Assembly: GCA_016859345.1 (NCBI GenBank)
Contig: CM029120.1
Span: 8,200,001-8,264,000, forward strand
DNA from: Istiophorus platypterus
Taxonomy: Eukaryota > Chordata > Actinopteri > Istiophoriformes > Istiophoridae
Length of the DNA: 64,000 nt
Direction: 5' to 3'
A program made the translations under genes and the position numbers. Under the pieces are notes generated by a model, which had not been told where the DNA came from, ran no database searches, and worked only from the letters and a program-made list of their open reading frames with translations. Of the stretch, positions 47,986 through 61,498 are shown one piece after another; the first letter of the stretch is position 1; the number at the start of each line of letters is the position of its first letter.

Positions 47986-49565
47986 CACATCCCCTGTTAC
48001 TGGGTTATTTTCTTCCCTAGTGTTTAGAGACTATTCCTGGAGCTGTGTTTGTGCATGTGACCCTGGTCGCAGCTCATGGTCGCAGCTCATGGTCAAGTGC
48101 CCCGCTGCCTTTTCATCCCAGGGATATGTGTGTGTGTTTTTCGGGTCTCACGGTCTCTGAGTGTGTCGGACACAAGGGGCCATTTTTACACCTTTGGGTC
48201 TCTTGTTACTTTGGAGCATCACTCACTTCTCCTTCCTAAAAACTCTCCCTCTGATCCTTTCCCTTCACCGTCTAGTGGCTACCTACTATCCCTTACTCGA
48301 AATTTCTCCTCGTCTTCTTCCTGAGCAACCTCCCTCCCCTCCTCTTTTATCTTTCACTTCTTAATCTGCACATCCTCAGCTTCATTCATCCTGCTGTAAT
48401 CACCCCGCAAATCACATCCCCTTCAGGATCATGAGAGATAAACACCAATAGTATCTCCATTTCTTCTCCGCCTTTGTTTACACATGTTTTGCTGGTTCTC
48501 TCTTGGCATAGGATTTCATCTGTTTGAGGCATCAGCACCCACCAGGGTTTTCATTCACTTACCCATAAACCCTTAGCGCATGCCAAGCGCATACAGGCAC
48601 TGGGCTGGGATGTGGGTTTAGCTGAGCATGTGGCTGTGGTGCTTCTGCAGCTAAGCCGGAGGTTTAGGTCTAGACTTTCCTAATGAGAAGCAGCCCTCTC
48701 GTACAGCACACAACAGTCAGATGGAGTCAGGGATACATAACATGGAAATGTGGAGAAATCCATACACAAACAACAACAGAGACTTCTTTTTTCTTTTTTA
48801 CAAGCTCAGAACTGGGCTGTTATTGGGTAATTACTCAAATAGCAGGAGTGTCACCGTACAACATCTGGCCAGGAGCTGGCCGCACCAGCTCGTCTTCATT
48901 TCAAACATAGCCAAGTTGAAACACTTAAGTAAGTAGTTAACACTGAAATGGTTTGCACCAGACAATCTTGTGTGGGGATTACTTTTTACTAAACATTTAC
49001 AGATACATACCAGTTATATCTGCTGCTTACTAATATTCGCTTTCTATTACGGTCATCCATCCCGATTTCCCAAAGTCCAAGACATTTTCAAATGCTCAAA
49101 AATGCTATGGTACAACCAGATTTCGTAAATCACTGGAAACTAGCTATTAGTTACTAAGATCTAAGAACTTAAGAGACAAACATAGTGATGGATTAATGAC
49201 TAGTTTGTGCAACTCAATCCAGGTGAGCAAAAGGTGAGGAGAGAGGACAGATGAAGAAGAAGTTAAGCAATAAGAATGGTGAGAAAGTTCTGGTTTAAAG
49301 CAAAAAGCAGCAGGTGAAAAAAAAAATGGAAGGAGGTCAGTTAAAGTGACCACAATGTGATCAAAAAGGATTAAGAAAGGGGAATAAAACACAAGCTAAA
49401 TGAGAATGATATAATAAGATATAATGACAAGAGCTTGTTTGTCCAACCTGGGCTTGGTCGCACCAAAGATTCAAAGTAAACACAAGAAGAGAAGTCTGCC
49501 TTCCAAATATAGCTGCAGACTGTATTTACGTGTTTCTACAGAATGTGTGTGTGAGTGTGCATGTG

Positions 49566-49568
<3 letters not shown>

Positions 49569-49647
<79 letters not shown>
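49569..49647. repeat. (GT)n microsatellite, 79 bp
   Basis: Perfect GT repeat flanked by imperfect GT. Confidence 0.97.
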
Positions 49648-49648
<1 letters not shown>

Positions 49649-49990
49649 CTGTGTGTGAGTGTGTGCGCGCACATACATCTGTTTGCAATATGGCAGCACA
49701 ATGGCAAAGATTTACTGCCTGAGCTGACTGGAGTACGGCTTATTAGACTGCGATGATGTCAAATCAGGTCTTAGCAGAGAGCCGTGGAGGAGGCTACCCG
49801 TCTCTGCTGTCACCACACACACCCACATATGTGCACAAATGCACGCACACAGCTTCTTGACAGGCCGCCCAGTCTTGTACGCCTAATCTACAAAGTAGAA
49901 CGAACAAGGGGCTCTCATGTGAGACTACCCTGTGCTGCATGTGTGGAAAGTATCTACCCAGGGACAACATATATTCACACATACATGCAC

Positions 49991-50102
49991 ACAAAGATGC
50001 ACAAAGACGCACACAAACGTACACTGACGCACACAGACGCACACAGACGCACACACAAAAGCACAAAGACGCACAAAGACGCACAAAGACGCACACAGAT
50101 GC
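49991..50102 (+). repeat. 10-bp minisatellite, consensus ACAAAGACGC / ACACAGACGC
   Basis: About eleven tandem decamers with two alternating subtypes and one 12-bp unit in the middle. (CA)n follows at 50237-50266. Confidence 0.9.
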
Positions 50103-50237
50103 ACGCTGTTCCTGGTTCGTTTCTGTCACCTGGAGGCTGAGGAAAATAACAAGACCTCTGGTTGCAGGCTGGCATGTCAGGAATACAAAGATAATGGCCA
50201 CAGCATGTATGACTCACCGTGCCACAGACACACACAG

Positions 50238-50268
<31 letters not shown>

Positions 50269-50588
50269 TGCACACATACCCGCGCGCATACGCATGCATG
50301 CACACACCCTCCCGTGGGTTAGCCTTAGAAAAGAACTTTGCCTCATTATAGCAGTAGAGCAGCAGTTCAAAGGCAGAGTGGGAACGCTGTGCTGTTACTA
50401 TGGCTCTGACTGGCTGCGAGCCATCACACTGACTACTGTCACAGTTTATCATACTAACACACTGACCAATAGCCCAGCAAGTCTCACACACACACAGAGT
50501 CTGCCAACACTGATGTCAATTATAGACTATTATTGGATCATTAGTAAGCGACTGTGTAAAGTCAAGAACTACAAGCCCTAGAAGTACA

Positions 50589-50593
<5 letters not shown>

Positions 50594-50626
<33 letters not shown>
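50594..50626. repeat. (AT)n microsatellite
   Basis: About 32 bp AT repeat followed by CATACATATATA. Confidence 0.9.
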
Positions 50627-50630
<4 letters not shown>

Positions 50631-51985
50631 CATATATAAAAAATGTAAATGTAAATACATCATCAAGATGGATGTATGATTACAGTCGGTCGTGTGAGGA
50701 TTATAATACTGTGCAATTTGTGTTTAATAAAACTGAACGGCCGTCTATGGCTGTGTGCGAGACATTTGTTTTGTCTTCAGGCATTTCCGTATTAGTAAGG
50801 GCCAAGTCGAATAAATGGAGCTTTCAGAAAAATCTGAATTTTCCAGTCGTAATTAGGGTTTGGAGGATAACGTGAACGCCAAGCACAAGTATAATCGCGA
50901 TAGCTCTGATAAGACTTGAACACGGCATAAGAGCTTTTCAGAGCAGACAGACATAATGCAAACAGAAGCGATTTAAAATTATGTGAAAGTAAAGACGATA
51001 AGTCATAAAAACAAGCACAAAGTGAGAGAGGGGATTTTTAACTGAATTCAGAATGTGTGAGAGACAAGGCAATCTATGTTTAAGCATGGACATTCTTTTT
51101 TACCAATTTTTCTTTTTTTAAACCTTCGGGAAGAGTATATGTAAAAAAATTATCATATATCTTAAAGGTCTATTCACTAGATTTCAGAGCTTTCAGCTAC
51201 ATCTTACAGCCTTCATTCGGTGAATGGAGCTACCTCTGGTGTCCTAAAGAGTTCATTCGCTGAATTAAAACTTTTAAGATTCAATTCAAGGCTGAGGACC
51301 TTGGAGAGCAGATTATTTTGTGACAAATATCTTTACTGTTGTAATTTGGGACTTTATTTGTATTCAGCACCAGCACTTACTAATTCTGTATTTGCTTTTA
51401 GTTATCAATATGTTCCTTTTAGTAATGCTAGCGGCTTGTCTCAAGGATAGTTATGTTGGTTTGTCTGTCCATGTATCTGTTTCTCTGTCTGTAGGTTGCT
51501 TTAATAAAGAAATTCCCCCAAAGAGCAATCATTGTATTACTCCCCTGTGAGGCATCATTTAACACCACAAAAAAACAACAATTTGGGCTTTATTATAACA
51601 TTATAATGACCTAAATCCCAGATTATATGGAGTGTCACATCACAATGTAGAAACTTTATCAACAGTTTCCTATAATTAAAGTTCTACTAACATTATTTAA
51701 ATGATCTATAGCTCTACTGCTACTCATACCACAACGTACTGTATTACTAACACATTATAAATCCACGTAAAGAGCTAAAGAAGAGCAGCAAGGTAAACCT
51801 GAAAAGGCAGAATGGACTGGATATCATCATCACTACTGTGAGTTAATATGAGGAATGAGATGCTTTGTAGTATGTGGCTGTGTAAGGTAGGTCAGAGGAA
51901 GGCCAACAGCCTTGTTAGCCTTGCCTTATCTGGAGTTGTGCAATACACACATTCACACACATATTCACTCACATGCGCGTGCACA

Positions 51986-51989
<4 letters not shown>

Positions 51990-52055
<66 letters not shown>
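51990..52055. repeat. (CA)n microsatellite
   Basis: 66 bp perfect CA. Its complement (GT)n follows 150 bp later. Confidence 0.96.
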
Positions 52056-52056
<1 letters not shown>

Positions 52057-52197
52057 CTCAAGTTGTAGCACACAGTGCTCCAACATAACGCAAGTCAAGT
52101 CTTCGTCTTTCTCGAATCCCTAATGCATTTGGTATGACGGCATGTCGTATACTGCTGGGATGTGTCATAGGCTCATATCTCAGAGCTTCAGTGTATG

Positions 52198-52201
<4 letters not shown>

Positions 52202-52265
<64 letters not shown>

Positions 52266-52276
52266 TGTGTGTGTGT
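52202..52276. repeat. (GT)n microsatellite
   Basis: GT repeat with one GA interruption near 52263. Confidence 0.95.
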
Positions 52277-52380
52277 ATTCCCATAAAAGTTGAGAAGGCT
52301 GTAAATGCTATATGTCAAGTAGGCGTGGGGGTGTCTTTCTTCTTACCATTAGCTGCCAGTAAATATTATAAATGTAAATG

Positions 52381-52383
<3 letters not shown>

Positions 52384-52436
<53 letters not shown>

Positions 52437-52486
52437 TGTGTGTGTGTCTGTGTGTCTGTGTGTCTGTGTGTGTGTGTGTGTGTGTG
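52384..52486. repeat. (GT)n with GTCT interruptions
   Basis: About 103 bp. Four CT interruptions in its second half. Confidence 0.95.
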
Positions 52487-52705
52487 CATGTGCGTGTTTC
52501 CATATAACATGAGGCATGAGCAGGCATTAAGCACTATGATCCCAACTTTTCCAGTGTTGCTGAGCTCCTGGCAGACGGGGAAGGCAGACACACAGTCATC
52601 CTGTCAGTATACTGCCAAGTCTTCCACGTCCATGCCTCACATCTGTCTGCTGTTACATAAATGTATGCACACACATACACACATACACACACACACACAC
52701 ACACA

Positions 52706-52850
52706 CTAGCCCCTTACTCTAAACCTAACCTACACCTAATGCTAACCTAAATGCTAAGATCAAGCCTTAAAGCTTAAACAGCACTTAAAAATGTCCTGCT
52801 TTCCCAAAATGTCTTAACTCCGTAACTCACAAAGTTAGAAATAAACACAA
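52706..52850 (+). repeat. CA-linked dispersed repeat, copy 1
   Basis: Follows a (CA)n tract (52687-52707) with CTAGCCCCTTACTCTAAACC, CTAACCTACACCTAATGC and AAAAATGTCCTGCTTTCCC. This is the order of a common fish repeat whose full form I recall as CTAACCCT-rich followed by AAATGTCCTCAC. Confidence 0.5.
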
Positions 52851-54805
52851 AACCACATGCAGCGTGTAAACACTTACACCTACACTTGCATAGTTTGGGG
52901 CAAGAAACGTCTAAGAATGCTAAACAAACCACCAACCAACTGTGCATTTTCAAGAGTGTTCATTCTCTGCAAACTATTCATGGATAAATCAGGTTTAAAA
53001 TTAGATCAATCTGAATGCATGAAAAAAGAATTCACAGTCGCGGATGTGAGTTCTTGCTGTGTGAAGATGTATAAAAACAAAAGACTGTCAATAAATCTCC
53101 GGGAGAAAGCTTTCCCCCATTTTCTATTGCATTAAGGTGCACTTGTCCTGTTTCCATCTCATCTATCTAAAAAGCCAATCTGCACCTGCTTGCAACACAT
53201 GAAACTGGTACCGCATAATCAATATCTATACCCGAGTATTGCTGATAATCTTTTTTTCATAATTATCACTACAATTCTCAGGAAAAAAAAGAGAGAGAAA
53301 CAAGTCTACGAATTCAATCGTATACTTGCCGTTTTAACATAAGTGGCGCTTTCACATCAACGGTCTTGAGGTGTAATTCCCCACTACTGGAAATGCACAC
53401 ACACAAAGTCACACTTCTGATCCGTCAGGATTTGGCAGCTCCAGCAGCAGTGACAGTGCGACTGTTTTGGCCTTTGAAGTCAGGAGTCAGTAAACCTCTG
53501 GGAAACTGGCTTCGATCTTCGCCCCGTCTCCACCCCTCAGTCTGCAACTAAAGAGCTGCTTCCCGAAAAGCCTCATTATATAGTCAAGAGAGGAGCTTCT
53601 GGTTATAATGATCTATTCAAAAAGCCTTAGGCCTTTGTGTTAAGCTAAGTCCAGAGATTGTATCTTCTTTTGGGAAATACTCCCTCATTTTAAAAGCATC
53701 AGTCATTCATCCAAGTCTTTTAAAGCTTCCCATCATCTCAGCTCTCTTTTTTTCCTCTCTGACACACTGCACTGTTTGGGATTAAGACTCTGGGTTTTAG
53801 CAGAGGAGTTATTCTCACTTAAAAGACTGGAATTGAGGAAGTCCATCATGCTTAAAAAACACAGAAAGGAAGAGAGAAAGTCTTTGACATTTTGAGGAGG
53901 AAAAAAAAAGAACACCTTTACCTTATAGAGACACACATCCCTACATGTTCACATTCTCACTGAAAAAAAAAAAAAACCCAAAAACAACACAAAAATCCTC
54001 GAGGCCAGCAGTGCCAGCAACACATCCACGTGGAAAAAAGACAAAGCCAGAGAGAGAAAGAAAAAAAAGGTAGAAAAGAGTAAACATCTTTCATCTCTTC
54101 ACCTAAAATGGTTTTCTAAGTTCAGAGAATTGCTTTTCTTTTTACCCCTTCTAATTTGCAATCCATCATCGCTCTTTTTTTCATCAAGGCAAAAAGGCAG
54201 GTTTTGGATTCCTGGAAACAGACAAAAACAAAGACGGAAGACTTAAAAGGCGGGTCATTGCGACATGACTTATGAGAAAACAGTCTGACAGCGCTTCAGT
54301 GCGTGATTAATCTGCTGTAGGTGTGTGCTGCATCAATGGGAGGAGGAGGTGAAGGAGGGCGCCCAGAGGGCAAAGCCCGAGGTCTTGAGGTGTATATAAG
54401 TCCTGATGCCTGGGGGTAGAGTGGCTTGCATTGCCCTGATTCAGCCTAAACGGTGGATTCCTTAGATACCTTCCCTCACTGTCACTGTCTCTCTCTCTTT
54501 TGCTCTTAACAGTCTGCCTCACCTAGGGGGGGGGGGGATCTCATATCACTCAATTCCTATCCTCACCTCTATACCCCTCCTTTGCCCCTCTATAGCCATG
54601 CATGCCAGAAAATGTCCTTTTTGATCCCCATATGTCTTAAGGCTGCAACAGAAACGAATAGATAGTCTGGATATGCTTCATGCGGATGGATAACTGTTTT
54701 TATCATTTAATTAAAACAAATAGGGATAAGAGGGATATTGTCATTATCTTGTTTTCAAGTTTGTGTTATATTAAAAAAAGTCTTATACAAATGGATTCAA
54801 AAGGT

Positions 54806-55075
54806 AGAGCTTCGACTAGGAATTAGTTTCATTATATTTAATCTGTTGATTATTTGCCGAATTTGTCATTTTTTCTATAAAAACGTAGAAACTAGCAAAG
54901 AGTACAGGTTCTTACAGTCCCAAAGCAACATATTCAAATGTCTTGTTTTGGCCAAACCATTAGTCCAAAACCAAGAAATATTAAATTTTCCACAATGTAA
55001 TCAGAGAAAAGTACCAAATCCTCACATTGTGAAAGCTGGAAACGGAAAATGTTTAACATATTTTCTTGTGCATTC
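54806..55075 (+). repeat. copy of the GGCTGCAAC... family
   Basis: Contains GAATTAGTTTCATTATATTT, TGTTGATTATTTGCCG, AAATGTCTTGTTTTGGCC, AGTCCAAAACCAAGAAATAT and AAATCCTCACATTGTGAAAGC in family order. The best-preserved copy in the window. Confidence 0.65.
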
Positions 55076-55378
55076 GCTCTGCAACCAGGCAGTCGAAAGA
55101 CATATTGAAGGGATGAAACAACAAAAAAAATCACTCTCTGGTTGAACTGGACATCACTGGTAGATATAAGGAGCCAGAAGCCTACAAATTTGGGAAACAC
55201 TGGTACATATATTCAGCTCGTTAATAAAAACAGATATGACATGTTGTATACTAGGAAGCAAATGAGCGCAGACACTTTTTTTTTTTTTTTTTAGTTTCCT
55301 GACAAATGATGTTATGATACCAAGTCTGCACCCATCAGTAAGGTCATGTGATTTTCCTGTATGTGCGAGTGTATGAAA

Positions 55379-55380
55379 GA

Positions 55381-55448
<68 letters not shown>
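55379..55448. repeat. compound (GA)n-(GT)n microsatellite
   Basis: About 32 bp GA directly joined to about 38 bp GT. Confidence 0.95.
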
Positions 55449-55452
<4 letters not shown>

Positions 55453-56864
55453 TGGCCCCAGAACTGTGGGAGTACGTCTATCAACAACAACAACATAGTC
55501 CCAGCCGTCCCTGAGGACCTGAATACTAAAAGCCACTCCGGTTCCCATGAGTGCTCGGCCCACGTAGCCCATCACTGGACTGCGTTGATTTCATTTCTAT
55601 TGTGAAACTCTATACAATGTTGCTACAAATAAACCAGTAAATCACTGCTAAATCACAGCATTACCATGATGTAATTACAGCACAATGACCACATCAATGC
55701 AGTAAACATGTAGTTCCATGTTTCTGAGATGAAAGCTTGAAATCTCAGTCTTTAATCAGGATGAAATCAAAAAGTACAGACTGGGGAAGCCAGAGGGTGG
55801 AATTGTATTATTATTCTGATAGTAGCTAAGTTTACCTTGTAGTATACTTTCATTCAACACTCACTGTAACTTGTAAACATGACCTCCCAATCTCTTCTTA
55901 AAGAATACTCACAGATGCACGAGCAACAAATAAAAACCAAACAGAGAAATGTTTTCCCCTCTGTGTCTTAATGTTTGGCAGGAGATATGCAATTTATAGG
56001 GGGGAATACAGGAATCATCTTTGAAATTAAGCATGCACATCCTTGTAATAGAGAAGATATAAATTCCTTAAGAAAAAAAGAAAAAAACATTGACTTAATG
56101 TTAGTGTGGCATACGAAGCTATTACATTAGAGAATAGATCCATTTCGTGAGCAAAAAAATAAAACAAGTACACATAATATCCCTGCATTCCGGAGCTAAT
56201 CAAGATAATTGAGATATTTATCAGTGTATGATAAAGAAGGGGAGCTAAACGCCCTTCTTTAAGGCTTACTGTGGAAAGATACAAGTAAAGTTTCAAAACA
56301 GTGAAAAGTAAAGTTAAGCTAACTACAAATTAAAGGTAAAGTATTTAATTTAGGGATGCACCAACATGGGTATGTTCCTAAGTTGCAGTCTTTTTTATGC
56401 AAAAATTTCCTCTTTCTCTAACCATCCCTCTCCAATGATGAGGGAATCTGCAAAACTCTTAATTCTTCAACACAGCTGTAAGGAGAATACTGGAGAGATA
56501 ACATTCCACACTAACTGTTAACTGTGGAGAGTGCGACACTGGCTGACAAGAGATAAAAGAGTGAACAGCCTGGATTTAGCTTCTAAAGCCTACATCATAT
56601 ACCCTTGGAAAAAGAAAAGGCAACTGAACAAAAAAAAAAAAACAAAGCCCATAAAGATAAACAGCAATGAAAGAAAAGAAAAAAAAAAAGACTGAAAGTA
56701 AAGGCTCAGTAGATTCTGTGTGCAGGTCATGTGGCCACAGCTGCAGCCGTACAACAAGCTGTCTTTGATTCGCTGCAGTTCAAACACATAGCAGGAGAAT
56801 CACCTCACTGATGAAAGAATGCCAATGGTATCAAACTACCGCATCTCAGCTCCCCGTGGCATGG

Positions 56865-56884
56865 GGCACACACACACACACACG

Positions 56885-56915
<31 letters not shown>

Positions 56916-56916
56916 G
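56865..56916. repeat. (CA)n microsatellite with interruptions
   Basis: CA repeat broken by CGCATA. Confidence 0.92.
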
Positions 56917-57198
56917 CCATAAAATACTGAGGGTTTCACAGGAGAAAAATCTCCATAATAATGGTGAGAGCATGAAGATATTTATACCAGCATTATAACA
57001 ACATGGATGTAGGTATCTGCAGCAGTTTGTAAATCCCCTGCTGTATATGGGCAAATATTTTACACACACAAAGACATACACACACACTCACACACAAATA
57101 CAGTCATTCAATTTTGGATCAAAGACAGTGACTCTAATGTCTGTGTTTAACCCCTGAGGGGTTTGTACCTGGACAGATGAGAAGTCAGAAGATGATAT

Positions 57199-57211
57199 GG
57201 GGGGGGGGGGG
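57199..57211. repeat. G13 homopolymer
   Basis: Thirteen consecutive G, with GGGGAGGGGGGG at about 57264-57275. Length may be affected by assembly. Confidence 0.85.
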
Positions 57212-59565
57212 TGTCAGGGGTGGGTGACCAGATCAGAAGATAGATGAAGGAGATGGAGAAGATGGGGAGGGGGGGGTAGGAAAGACAAAAAGCCAAAAAG
57301 AGAAAATGTTGTAAAGTAAATCAAAATCAGTGCACCCAGCCTCTCATCAGTCCTCATGTATGTTTAAGGCTGCTTCCAGAGAAGCAAAATAGCTGGGAAG
57401 GGAGGGAAGCTATTTTTCCATCCAACTGTCAAGGGAATTTTGAGTACACTATCAAAATGTCAGGAAAACAGAATGATTAAATGCTTCATTCCCAGCAACT
57501 GGACTGAAGTGAACAAAAAAAGCTTCCTTAATGTAAAAGAAAAAAAGAAATTCACACAGAAAATGGAAAGAGACAAGCTGGTATTGTCTTTCACTGTCAG
57601 CAAGTGTTGCCCATATTTCATTCTTTCATTCAAAAAGCATCAAAAATCAAAGAACTGCAGTTGAATATTCCAATGCATTTGCACATACTGATATTCAAAA
57701 AAAACAGAAGAAAGGAAAACTTACATGTGCCACAGCGACAGGTGTGACATTTCTTGGAGGCTTTGAAGGAGTCAGACAACATTTCAAGACACTTCTGCGT
57801 TCTTGTACATTGGAGCCACGCGACCTTATCATGCAAAACCCATATAATTTTTAAATTGAATCAACTTAAAGTTGGGGGAAAAAGTTTGAAACGATTTAAA
57901 CTAAATTGTAGCCTTGCTTTAACTCAGTAGAGACAGGGAAATGTCTCTGATGTCTCTCCAACACGCCACCGGAAGAGGAGAAAAAGGGAAATAAAAGACC
58001 CTTGTTTGAGGATTTCTCTGGTCTCAGCTCTCAGCACGACTCAGCTCTAACTACCAGTTCAGGTTACTACATCTATCTAGCATCTGCGAATGTCTGTCTT
58101 ACAGCAGGGATCCAGCACTGTCTGTAACCATGGAAACCACAAGGATGTAGCGCTGAAAGTCATAGGAGGGGAGGGCATATTATAAAGACGCCACACACAC
58201 CCACGTCCACACGTACAAACAGAGATAGACCTTTTTTTTGGAAGGTGAGCTGAGCACACTTGCTTCTTGCAGAACCCTGCCTCACATTCACACACTTACC
58301 AAGTCTGCTGCTGTTTGCATAAGCAGCAACTCCGCAAGAGTTGGTCAAGATCAACATTGTTGTTCAAGGGCAAATTGACCTGTTGGCTTTGTGCCTATTT
58401 ACTTTGCTTGCCCAGACTTCTCCAAACCTCTTCCCAGGAACTCCAGGCCACAAAAACGAACCACTGAGGCCTCTTTTGTGAGTTAGCAGTCGTGCCATGT
58501 ACATACTATATGTTACATAAGATTCAATCTGAGTCAATGCCCTAATCTTTCCTTCTTTTCACATTACTCCAGACTACCGCATTACTTAGAAATGCTTTGA
58601 CTGTGGGACGCCGCACATAACAAAGGAAAAGGTAATATACAGTCATGATGAGTCAGGCCTAAATTGTTATAAGCCTGTGTGGAGATGGATGGGTAATTTG
58701 AATCAGGTCCACTTGGTTGAGCAGCAGACAGATACCCGGGGGAGACAGAGGAGGCAGTGAGGAAGGCAAACAGAAAAAATAGAAAGTAACACAGAAAGAA
58801 AGAAGAAAAAAATAGAGACAGAGTACTGACGTCTGACCTACAGTGTAGGCAGCCCTGTCCTTACTAAATTGTTTTTCCAGTTGCATTACAGTGGCAACCG
58901 TAACTGCTGGCTAGATTATTTTCAGAGGCAACCAGGTTATTTTGAGTGAATGAATTGTGCTACATTCATTCAGCCGAGCTGCATGGAGGCGGTCGCGGTG
59001 GATGGTGGGCGAACAAAGCGCAGGACTTTGTTAACAAACACGTCATGTCTCATTTTTCAAGTCACTGAAGACTTTCTCTGTGTTAAATCGATACCACCAC
59101 GTCTCACTAACTTCAACCAGGTGCCATGAGCACCCAAACATAAGCATAAAAGGTGAATATTGTATACAGCAGATATAGTATGGCGCACATGGATATTTTG
59201 AAAACATTTTGCGACTTGACTAGTACGTTAATTAATGTAATTCGTAGTGTTAACAGAAAGTATAATACGGCCAGCGTCACAAATTAGTTGTGTATAGTTT
59301 CTAGGAGACGGGGTTGATGGAGATACAATAGCAGGGATGAGGGATTACAGTTTTTTAGCACTGCAAACACACACATTTGCGAACACATAGAAGCATGTAA
59401 TGCAAAATATTTCCTAACTATCATAAAATTTACCAAATGAGCATCTACAAGAGAAAAATGCAGAGCAGATCCACTTGGTGAGAAAGGTTTCGGATGCAAT
59501 TATCTCTGGTTTATGGCAAATTCAGTTGCACTGAACTCCACTGTGCTGTAGGGCAGTTTTACAGA

Positions 59566-59785
59566 CCCCCCCCCCACACACACACACACACACACAAAAA
59601 CACACTAGTTCTTCTCCCTTTGTGAGGACACTCATTGACATACAGTACTGCATTCCATAGTCCCCTACCCTAACCCTCTAACCTGAACCCCAAAACCAAG
59701 ACTTAACTCTCAGATAGCCCTTACATTTTTGAAGACCGCCAAAAATGTCCTCACTCCATAAGGTCTATAACTCAAACTGGTCCTC
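59566..59785 (+). repeat. CA-linked dispersed repeat, copy 2
   Basis: (C)n(CA)n at 59566-59596, then TTGTGAGGACACTCATTGAC, CATTCCATAGTCCCCTACCC, AACCAAGACTTAACTCTC and AAAAATGTCCTCACTCC. Same family as 52706-52850 and better preserved. Confidence 0.6.
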
Positions 59786-60824
59786 AAAAAGATAGAAGTA
59801 CAAGTGTACGCAAACATACAAACACACGCAGCCACTAGTGGTCAGACTGGCAGGCAGGAGGGAACCTCGGGTGTGCTGGGATCTGACCAGTTCACGGTAC
59901 CCCGGCTGCCAAAAAACCCACCACACATATATACACATATACGCAATAACACACGCCGCTGCTCTGTCCAACCACTGCTTCTGAGTGCGTGCGCGCGAGT
60001 CCGGGTGCATACATGTATGTCTTTGTACGCCCTTTGCATTCATGCGCATGTCTGCGAGCACAGGACTGTCCATGTGAGCTTGACCTTGTCTTTTTGTGTG
60101 CACCGCAGGCCCCCGTATCCACAAACACTCCGTGTCTCTGTGTTACAGCGCGCTCTCAATGTGTATGTATGGGAGCGGGGAGTTAAAAGACAAGATATAA
60201 ACGATGTGGGGACTTCCTCGGCTTGTGTTTACTGACCGAGATAAAGGCTGTCATTCCTCTCTCACCGCCAACCTACTTCCTCCTCCGTCCAGCCGGAGAG
60301 AGGGAGAGCTGCACTTAAGCCTTGGCAGTGTCAGAGTGATCTTATCTTGCCAATAAAGCCTCTTGAATGGATTTAGATTAAACCAAGAGTAGGGAAGAAA
60401 AAAAAAGAAGAAGAAGGCAAGGGCACGCTGGTGCAATGGGGTCACCCAGCCCCTCCCTTCGCCTCTGAGAGACACTGCTGCCCTCCATCTCTCCTCACCC
60501 TCTTTTTCTTCTCCCCCCACATCACATGTTAATGTACTTACAGCTCTGCAAAACCTTCGCTCTGCCCCGAGATGCTGGCTGGCATAACAAACAGGAGCAA
60601 AGCCTGAAATAGTCCCCCCCCCCTCCCCTCCTGTTTTTCCCATGCTGCACTGGAGGTATTTCCGTGGTAAAGTAAAATTCCCAACGTTGGATCAAATAAT
60701 GAACCCACATCTCTGTCTTTCTACTTCCCTCTCTCTGGGAGTTTTGCTGGATTTCTGTCAGTCTCTCTGCGACGCGTTTTCTTTAATGTCTCCTCAATCA
60801 TCCCTTTTCGCTCTATCTCCACGT

Positions 60825-60841
60825 CCCCCCCCCCCCCCCCC
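60825..60841. repeat. C17 homopolymer
   Basis: Seventeen consecutive C. Assembly length uncertain. Confidence 0.85.
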
Positions 60842-61460
60842 GTCTTTCCCCCGTCTGTGGTAGGCAGTGAGACGCATGGTCTAGCCACACTGACCAGCAA
60901 AAAGCAGCCCTTTGCCTCTATCCTTTCAGTCAGCCTGTCTGTTAGACAGCTCAGGATGTTGCCGGGCCAGGACATCTCACTGCACAGACTCGTCTACTCA
61001 TGACGTCACAAGTTTGGATCTGCCCCATGACCTGTCTTGAAGGTCGTCCTCCCCTTTGCTCGCTGTCTTTCCAATCTCTGACTTCTGTTTTTCGGTCTAT
61101 TTACCCGAGGGGTTATTTGCACACATTTACACCTTGAAGAACTGCAACCACAATCTCACTCTATAAACTCAGAAATGCTATTAAACACATCCTAATGTAG
61201 CACAGGCTTCATCTGCTTCCACTGTGAGAAAACACAAGAGAGGAGAGAAGTAATGAAAAGAGCAGGAGGAGTAAAAGGAGCGTAAAAAGCAGCAATAAAA
61301 TATTTTTAGCCTCAGAGCCATTCATGTCTCAAACCAGGGCCAGGAAGAACCACACCGCCATGACTATGAATGGTACAGTTAGTGAGTTTGTTCCTTCTGT
61401 CTCCTTTTCTCTTTCTCTCTTGCCACTGGAGGAATGGCTGTTTCAGATTCAGATGTGTGT

Positions 61461-61461
61461 G

Positions 61462-61497
<36 letters not shown>
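61461..61497. repeat. (GT)n microsatellite
   Basis: About 30 bp GT. Confidence 0.9.

Positions 61498-61498
<1 letters not shown>

Noticed and set aside
60330..60375. CCAATAAAGCCTCTTGAATGG as a LINE 3' end
   Set aside because: The match is short and no flanking element sequence could be recognised.
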